DNA from: Sphingobium sp.
GTDB lineage: Bacteria; Pseudomonadota; Alphaproteobacteria; Sphingomonadales; Sphingomonadaceae
DNA: 12,484 nucleotides
Assembly (NCBI GenBank): GCA_020051025.1
Contig: JAGVJS010000324.1
Coordinates: 1-12,484, forward strand
Direction: 5' to 3'
The translations under genes and the position numbers were made by a program. Position 1 is the first letter of the stretch; every line of letters starts with the position of its first letter. Below, one piece after another: positions 7,981-12,484 of the stretch. The notes beneath the pieces are model-generated. The model searched no databases. It was given only the letters and a program-made list of their open reading frames with translations, and was not told where the DNA came from.

Positions 7981-8116
7981 ATAACCTGCTTGCTGGCATG
8001 TCGGCGTTTTTGCCACTCGGATTAAAGGTAATCCAAACCATGCTATTGTCGAACGGAGCGATGCGGCCATCCATAGCCGGAGCCGGCAGGCGAAAAACTG
8101 ACGATCTCATTCCGCT

Positions 8117-8162
8117 AAAACAGGAAGCGACGGGAGCGTCCCGCCATGTGGCGATCCGCTTC
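8117..8162 (-). terminator. Candidate terminator of gntR (dyad-rich block)
   Basis: GAAGCG (8124-8129) pairs with CGCTTC (8157-8162), enclosing a second dyad CGGGA-GCG-TCCCG (8131-8143) and a small GCCA/TGGC dyad (8143-8152). On the minus strand the block begins about 31 bases after the gntR stop and is followed by CTGTTTTAG, a short T-run. This fits a weak intrinsic terminator for gntR. The branched shape is unusual for one, so it could instead be a protein-binding region. Confidence 0.35.
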
Positions 8163-8163
8163 A

Positions 8164-8180
8164 ATCTAGTATGAGAAATA
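8164..8180 (+). promoter_or_regulatory. Regulator-binding element, copy 1 (probable GntR operator)
   Basis: ATCTAGTATGAGAAATA matches the element at 9064-9080 at 16 of 17 positions. Its core TAGTATGAGAA (8167-8177) fits the FadR-subfamily consensus TNGTNNNACNA at all fixed positions but one. It also contains a GTAT-N5-ATAC dyad (8169-8181). It lies 12 bp past the gntR stop and about 325 bp upstream of the S9 peptidase start, an odd place unless it serves a lost gene, the peptidase promoter or looping. Confidence 0.55.
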
Positions 8181-8192
8181 CATCAACGCCAC

Positions 8193-8921
8193 TTAGAGCA
8201 TCCCTGCATCACCCGATGCATTGCGGATCAGGGTCAGCATCTTCAGTCGCGCCTCTTCCCCTTCGCCGCGCATGATGGCATCGAATACGGCGTCGTGATC
8301 GGGCATGGGGTCGCGCGATTCCTTGCGCGCGTCGCGGGCAAAGCGTGTGGTCCATGCGACGACCGCCGTGACGGATGTGGCCAGGGTGATGAGCGATTCA
8401 TTGCGGGTAGCCAGCAATATCTGGCGATGGAAGCTTTGGTCGGCCGCGCGGCCCTCCGATGTTTGCAGTCCGAAGCGACGCATTTCCTCCAGCGCATGGC
8501 CCATGCGGGAAATGTCCTGCCCGTCTCGGCGCAAGGCTGCGAACTGCGCAGCGGCTGGCTCCACTACGATGCGTAACTCAAAGATATCACGCAGAAATTC
8601 CTGTGTTGGCCCCGCTTCGAACATCCAGGCGAGCACATCCAGATCCAGCATGTTCCAGCGCAACCGATCGTTGATGCGTGTACCGCTTTTGGTCCGGCTA
8701 TGGACCAGCCCTTTGGCGGAAAGCACGCGCACTGCTTCACGATAAGCGGTGCGCGACACACCTTGCTCGGCGCTGTAGCGCTCCTCACCCGGCAATATGT
8801 CTCCCGGCTGATATCGCCCGCCGACGATCGCGATGCCCAGATCATGGGCAATCCGGTCATGCACGGCGCGCTGCGCCTGGCTGGCGGGGCGGGACAGGGG
8901 GTGGTCGTCTGTTTGCGTCAT
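8193..8921 (-). CDS. GntR-family transcriptional regulator, FadR subfamily (FCD domain)
   Basis: A 242-residue DNA-binding regulator. Residues ~22-84 form the winged helix-turn-helix (IVGGRYQPGDILPGEERYS... SRTAYREAVRVLSAKGLVHSR). Residues ~105-235 form the all-helical FCD ligand domain. FadR-subfamily proteins commonly respond to sugar acids or other organic acids and repress adjacent genes until the ligand appears. Three of the four usual FCD metal ligands can be matched (Asp161 and His165 in DQSFH, His209 in PDHD). The expected last His, in the final helix near residue 230, is missing (RLKMLTLIRNA). The start is ATG 8921, with only a weak AAGG close upstream. The gene is divergent from the second receptor; two copies of the putative operator lie in the shared 182-bp region and one just past its 3' end. 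This points to control of the receptor-GH39 operon and autoregulation. The ligand is unknown. Confidence 0.93.
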   Translation of the reverse strand: MTQTDDHPLSRPASQAQRAVHDRIAHDLGIAIVGGRYQPGDILPGEERYSAEQGVSRTAYREAVRVLSAKGLVHSRTKSGTRINDRLRWNMLDLDVLAWMFEAGPTQEFLRDIFELRIVVEPAAAQFAALRRDGQDISRMGHALEEMRRFGLQTSEGRAADQSFHRQILLATRNESLITLATSVTAVVAWTTRFARDARKESRDPMPDHDAVFDAIMRGEGEEARLKMLTLIRNASGDAGML

Positions 8922-8980
8922 GCGCCTTCGTCTGCCCTGTCGCGCCTGTCGTCAAGCCTCGACCACCGGATCTGCCATAT

Positions 8981-8994
8981 TTGGTATGAGAAAA
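8981..8994 (+). promoter_or_regulatory. Regulator-binding element, copy 2 (shorter match)
   Basis: TTGGTATGAGAAAA shares GTATGAGAA with copy 1, and its core TGGTATGAGAA (8982-8992) fits TNGTNNNACNA with one mismatch at the same place as the other copies. It is about 60 bp upstream of the gntR start codon and exactly 85 bp from copy 3, close to eight helical turns. ATCTG (8970-8974) and CAGAT (8997-9001) form an inverted pair around it. Probable autoregulatory site. Confidence 0.5.
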
Positions 8995-9063
8995 AACAGA
9001 TGATTTGCCCGAATTTTCATTACTCCGTCAATTTACCGCTTGAATCGGCTTAAAACTGCCGTC

Positions 9064-9080
9064 ATCTAGTACGAGAAATA
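9064..9080 (+). promoter_or_regulatory. Regulator-binding element, copy 3, upstream of the second receptor
   Basis: ATCTAGTACGAGAAATA, one base different from copy 1 (C for T at the eighth position). It ends 23 bases before the receptor start codon. A TTGAAT at 9040-9045 could serve as a -35, which would put the -10 inside or next to this element, a repressor-like position. The promoter itself is a guess. Confidence 0.6.
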
Positions 9081-9103
9081 AAAATGACTCGGAGGGGAGT
9101 GCC

Positions 9104-11776
9104 ATGATGAAAAGAGGAATGAAGCTGTCCATCTCGCTGTTCGCCTTGCTCACAGCGCAAGCGGTGTCAGCGCAGGAAACGCAGGCTGTCAGCGATGGCG
9201 ACATCATCGTCACCGGCATGCGCGCCAGCCTGTCGTCGGCGCAGAATATCAAGCGCAATGCCCAGCAACTGGTGGACTCTGTCGTGGCCGAGGATATCGG
9301 CAAGCTGCCCGACAATAATGTGGTGGAAGCGCTCCAGCGCGTGCCCGGCATCCAGGTCTCGCCCCGCGCCCGCGGCGAATCCGCGACTGTGCTGATTCGC
9401 GGCCTCCCAGATGTCGTGACGCTGGTCAACGGCCGCAACATCTTCAGCACCACTGGTCGGTCCCTGTCATTGGCGGATGTGCCCGCCGATCTGGTCGCGG
9501 GCGTGGACGTCTACAAGTCGCGTTCCGCCGACCAACTGGAAGGGGGGATTGCCGGCCTGATCAACGTTCGCACTCGCCGCCCGTTCGACTTCAAGGGGTT
9601 CGAACTCGCGCTGGCCGGCCGCGAAGTCTATAGTGAGCAGCCTGATACGATCGATCCCTATGCCAGTGCGCTCGTCAGCAACCGCTGGTCGACCGGCATC
9701 GGCGAGATCGGCGCGCTGGTCAGCGTCTCCTACCACAAGACCCGCTATCGCGACTTCACCGTCTATAGCGGCGGCTATTTCGGTTATAATCTCGACAATA
9801 GCCGCGCACCCTATACGCCCGGCGTTCCGCTTGATCCGCGCGGCACCAATGCCACCGATCCCAAAGTCTTTCGCACCGACGTGATCGGCGCCTTCGACCG
9901 GATCGGCACCCGTACCCGCCCGGCGGTCAACGCCACGCTGCAATGGGCGCCCGACGATCGCCTCACCATCCATGCCGACGGCCTCTTCTACGGCTATCGC
10001 GAACGCGGCAACGGCAATCAGAATTTCACTTCGATGAACGGCACTCTGCTCTCGCCGCTCCAGTTCGTCGACGATACCAAACTGGTCCAATCGCTCAGCA
10101 TCGCCAATGGCCGCGTCGCCAATTTCGGCACAGCCTATCAGAACAAGGCCGATCGCTGGCAGGGCGCTCTTGGTGCGGACTGGGAAGCGGGCGGCTGGAA
10201 GGTCGCGACCGAACTGTCCTATACCCGGTCGAAGGCGACCGACATCGGCAATAACCTCGACGTGGATTTCATCGCGTCCCGCACCGATGCCGTGTTCAAC
10301 GACGGATCGGGCACGCCCTATTTCTCGCTGCCCAACGACGATATCGCCGATCCGTCACGCTATTATCTCTCCCGCCTGTCCACCACCCGCACGATCGGCG
10401 ACGGGAAGGAATGGGCCTGGCGCGGCGATGTCAGCTATCGTTCGCCCTTCCTGATTTTCTCCGGCCTCGATGCCGGTGTCCGCCTCAGCCAGCGCGACGC
10501 GCAATCGGACAGTTTCACCCAGACCATCAATTGCGGCCCGACCGTTACGGTCAAATGCTATGGGGTAAAGGCCGACAGCCTGCCGGGCCTGATGACGGTG
10601 ACGCCGGGCGGCTTCGACACGGGGACCGGCAAGTTCGTGCGCCAATGGGCGACGCCCACCACCGGCTATCTGCTCAACAATATCGGTTCGCTGCGGCAAT
10701 TATTCGGTCTGGCGCCCGGCGATCCCGCCTTCCAGGACACGCAGCATTTCGACATTAAAGAGAAAAATCAGGCCGGCTATGGTCAGGCCAATATAGAGGT
10801 CGGCCGGCTGGACGGACAGGTCGGGGTGCGCGTCATCCGCACCGACATCACCTCCAACGCCTTTCTCGTCCTGCGCGGCGCGACATCGCCCGTCACCATC
10901 CGCAACAAGAGCACGGATATTCTGCCCAGCCTGGCCCTGCGCTACAAGTTGCAGGACAATCTCTTCCTGCGCTTCGCCGCCAGCAAGACGATCACCCGGC
11001 CCAGCTTCGCGCAGCTCAATCCCGCGCTCACCCTGACCCCGCCGGTGCCGGGCCAGCAGCCCTTCGGTCGCGGCACCAGCGGCAATGCGGACCTGAAGCC
11101 CATTCGTTCGGACAATTACGACCTCTCGCTCGAATGGTATATCGACCGCTCCAGTTCGATCACCGCGACCATCTTTCGCCGTGACGTCACCGGCTTCATC
11201 CAGTCCGTCACCAGCAATTTCGACATCGACTATCTGGGCGCCGACAATGGCGTTTATCAGATCACCCGCCCGGAAAATTCGGGGTCCGGCAAGTTGCAGG
11301 GCATAGAGGGCGGCTTCACCTTCTTCCCCCGTGGCGTGCCCGCCTGGCTGGAGGGGATCGGTATCAGCGCCAACGGCACCTATATCGACGGCAAGAACAA
11401 GGCGCTCTCGCCATTGCCCGGCGTCACCGGCTATATGGACATCCCGTTCCAGAATGTGTCCAAATATTCGGCGACCGGCACGCTCATCTACGAAAAGGGC
11501 GGCTTCTCCGGCCGCGCCTCCTATGTCTGGCGCGACAAATATAATGCCGGCCTGCACTTCACCGGGGTCAATCCCAATTTCATCACCAACGGCCAGATCA
11601 GCAATCTTGACCTGTCCTTTTCCTATGAGATCAATCCGAAGTTCACGGTCGTATTCGACGCGACCAACGTGCTGAAAAATCTCTATCAAACCTCGTTCAA
11701 TGACCCCAGTCTCTACCCGCGCGACACGGTGCTTTACACGCGTACCTTCGCCCTCGGTTTCCGGGCGAAGCTCTGA
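9104..11776 (+). CDS. TonB-dependent outer-membrane receptor (TIGR01782-like)
   Basis: An 890-residue outer-membrane importer, a distant paralogue of the receptor at 895-3606. ATG 9104 is supported by GGAGGGGAG at 9091-9099; ATG 9107 is equally usable. The signal peptide ends near AQAVSAQ (residue ~23). A TonB-box-like DIIVTG (33-38) precedes a plug with VVAEDIGKLPDNNVVEALQRV and VLIRGLPDVVTLVNGRN, closing at RTRRPFDF (~156-163). The remainder is beta-barrel with late motifs ILPSLALRY, ASKTITRPSFAQLNP and a C-terminus TFALGFRAKL, again ending in Leu rather than Phe. A C-X7-C pair (C477/C485) lies in a predicted external loop. Codon third positions are very C-rich. It sits 26 bp ahead of a GH39 gene, so the ligand is probably a xylose- or arabinose-containing oligosaccharide (inference), and it is probably controlled by the divergent GntR protein. 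Confidence 0.94.
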   Translation: MMKRGMKLSISLFALLTAQAVSAQETQAVSDGDIIVTGMRASLSSAQNIKRNAQQLVDSVVAEDIGKLPDNNVVEALQRVPGIQVSPRARGESATVLIRGLPDVVTLVNGRNIFSTTGRSLSLADVPADLVAGVDVYKSRSADQLEGGIAGLINVRTRRPFDFKGFELALAGREVYSEQPDTIDPYASALVSNRWSTGIGEIGALVSVSYHKTRYRDFTVYSGGYFGYNLDNSRAPYTPGVPLDPRGTNATDPKVFRTDVIGAFDRIGTRTRPAVNATLQWAPDDRLTIHADGLFYGYRERGNGNQNFTSMNGTLLSPLQFVDDTKLVQSLSIANGRVANFGTAYQNKADRWQGALGADWEAGGWKVATELSYTRSKATDIGNNLDVDFIASRTDAVFNDGSGTPYFSLPNDDIADPSRYYLSRLSTTRTIGDGKEWAWRGDVSYRSPFLIFSGLDAGVRLSQRDAQSDSFTQTINCGPTVTVKCYGVKADSLPGLMTVTPGGFDTGTGKFVRQWATPTTGYLLNNIGSLRQLFGLAPGDPAFQDTQHFDIKEKNQAGYGQANIEVGRLDGQVGVRVIRTDITSNAFLVLRGATSPVTIRNKSTDILPSLALRYKLQDNLFLRFAASKTITRPSFAQLNPALTLTPPVPGQQPFGRGTSGNADLKPIRSDNYDLSLEWYIDRSSSITATIFRRDVTGFIQSVTSNFDIDYLGADNGVYQITRPENSGSGKLQGIEGGFTFFPRGVPAWLEGIGISANGTYIDGKNKALSPLPGVTGYMDIPFQNVSKYSATGTLIYEKGGFSGRASYVWRDKYNAGLHFTGVNPNFITNGQISNLDLSFSYEINPKFTVVFDATNVLKNLYQTSFNDPSLYPRDTVLYTRTFALGFRAKL

Positions 11777-11802
11777 AGATGCAAATATCGAGAGGATATT
11801 CC

Positions 11803-12484
11803 ATGACGATTTCCCGAACGATCGCTTCCTTGTCGGTGCTGCTGGCGCTCCCGCAACTGGTGCAGGCGCAAGAGGCGCGGCAGGTTGCGATCAGCGTGGA
11901 CGCTGCGAAACCGGCGGGAAAGTTGCCACCGGTCTGGCGTTTCTTCGGCGCGGACGAGCCAAATTATGCGACGATGAAGGACGGCCGCAAATTGCTGGTC
12001 GAACTGGGCGAACTGAAAAAGGGCGAAGTCTATTTCCGTGCTCATAATCTGCTGAGCACCGGCGATGGCACCGCCGCCTTCAAATGGGGCAGCAGCAACG
12101 CCTATACCGAAACGAAGGACGGCAAGCCGGTCTATGACTGGAAAGTCGTGGACGGCATCATCGACGCCTATCTGGAACGCGGCGTGCGCCCCTATCTTCA
12201 GATCGGCTTCATGCCGCAAGCCATGTCGTCCGCGCCGGCCGGCACCCCCTATCAACATAGCTGGCGCCCCGGTTTCGATTATAAGCTGATCGCCACGGGG
12301 TGGACCTATCCGCCCAAGGATTATGAGAAATGGGCGGAGCTGGTCTATCAATGGACGCTCCATAATATCGAAAAATATGGCAAGGCCGAAGTCGAAAAAT
12401 GGTATTTCGAGGTCTGGAACGAACCCAACTCGCCCTTCTACTGGACGGCCTCGCCTGAGGAGTTCTACAAGCTGCATAGATCGG
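11803..12484 (+). CDS. Exported GH39 glycosidase, beta-xylosidase-like (3' end outside window)
   Basis: An open frame of 227 codons that is still open at the window edge; GH39 proteins are usually about 500 residues, so over half is missing. ATG 11803 follows AGAGGA by 6 bases. Residues 1-22 are a Sec signal (SVLLALPQLVQAQ). The mature part starts the GH39 (beta/alpha)8 domain: PPVWRFFGADEPNYAT, VYFRAHNLLSTGDG, KWGSSNAYTE, YLERGVRPYLQIGFMP, then YFEVWNEPN with the presumed acid/base Glu207. The nucleophile is beyond the edge. GH39 includes beta-xylosidases and alpha-L-iduronidases; in bacteria of this kind beta-xylosidase is the usual call, though activity on other pentosides or glycosides cannot be excluded. 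It is 26 bp after the receptor and shares its codon style, so the two are probably co-transcribed and controlled by the adjacent GntR regulator. Confidence 0.92.
   Translation, partial: MTISRTIASLSVLLALPQLVQAQEARQVAISVDAAKPAGKLPPVWRFFGADEPNYATMKDGRKLLVELGELKKGEVYFRAHNLLSTGDGTAAFKWGSSNAYTETKDGKPVYDWKVVDGIIDAYLERGVRPYLQIGFMPQAMSSAPAGTPYQHSWRPGFDYKLIATGWTYPPKDYEKWAELVYQWTLHNIEKYGKAEVEKWYFEVWNEPNSPFYWTASPEEFYKLHRS

Larger units (their letters stand above)
7841..8192. other. 352-bp gene-poor stretch between the S9 peptidase and gntR
   Basis: No intact gene is supported here. It contains a plus-strand relic of a short-chain dehydrogenase C-terminus (about 7914-7980), a dyad-rich block (8124-8162), and a copy of the ATCTAGTAYGAGAAATA element (8164-8180). 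Short open frames exist on both strands (for example plus 7998-8174, 58 codons, and minus 7961-8164), but they have no recognisable family, signal or convincing ribosome site. Confidence 0.6.

Noticed and set aside
7961..8164. Minus-strand open frame with a protein-like stretch (DNSMVWITFNPSGK)
   Set aside because: It begins only at a TTG, covers the dyad block, and matches no family I can name; it might be a relic but cannot be supported.
7998..8174. 58-codon plus-strand open frame in the gntR/S9 gap
   Set aside because: No ribosome site, no recognisable motif, and it runs into the operator element; likely chance.
10700..11689. Long minus-strand open frames opposite the right receptor and, at 11734-12477, opposite GH39
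   Set aside because: Antisense shadows of strongly supported genes; no family resemblance.

Overview
The window looks like a carbohydrate-utilisation region from a sphingomonad-type alphaproteobacterium (Sphingobium, Sphingomonas or Novosphingobium relatives). The basis is high-GC coding with C/G-rich third positions, two TonB-dependent receptors of the Xanthomonas/Caulobacter type (TIGR01782-like), and exported plant-cell-wall enzymes of types common in that group. No RNA gene, CRISPR array, IS element or origin was seen.

Layout. (1) Left, minus strand: an operon-like run of a TonB-dependent receptor (3606->895), a DUF6250-type secreted protein overlapping it by 4 bases (898->203), and the first 60 codons of a Tat-exported protein running off the left edge (180->1), possibly an exo-rhamnogalacturonan-lyase-like enzyme. 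(2) Middle, plus strand: an exported GH51 alpha-L-arabinofuranosidase (3789-5405) divergent from the receptor operon and followed by a strong intrinsic terminator (5589-5624). (3) Minus strand: an exported S9 prolyl-oligopeptidase-family peptidase (7840->5642). Upstream of it is a 352-bp gene-poor stretch holding a frameshifted C-terminal scrap of a short-chain dehydrogenase. (4) Right: a FadR-subfamily GntR regulator (8921->8193, minus) divergent from a second TonB-dependent receptor (9104-11776). That receptor is followed 26 bp later by a GH39 glycosidase cut by the right edge (11803-12484).

How they may work together (inference). The receptors would import oligosaccharides across the outer membrane. 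The exported GH51, GH39 and the lyase-like protein would trim arabinose-, xylose- and perhaps rhamnogalacturonan-containing chains, as in a pectin/hemicellulose utilisation locus. The GntR protein probably senses a sugar or sugar acid. Its likely target is visible: a 17-bp element, ATCTAGTAYGAGAAATA, occurs just before the second receptor and again just past the 3' end of gntR, with a shorter version also in the gntR/receptor intergenic region. The S9 peptidase has no evident link to sugar use, and the dehydrogenase scrap beside its start suggests a past rearrangement there.

No clearly new molecular system was found. The most interesting items are the repeated operator, the dehydrogenase relic, and the tight coupling of a receptor to a protein of unknown function.
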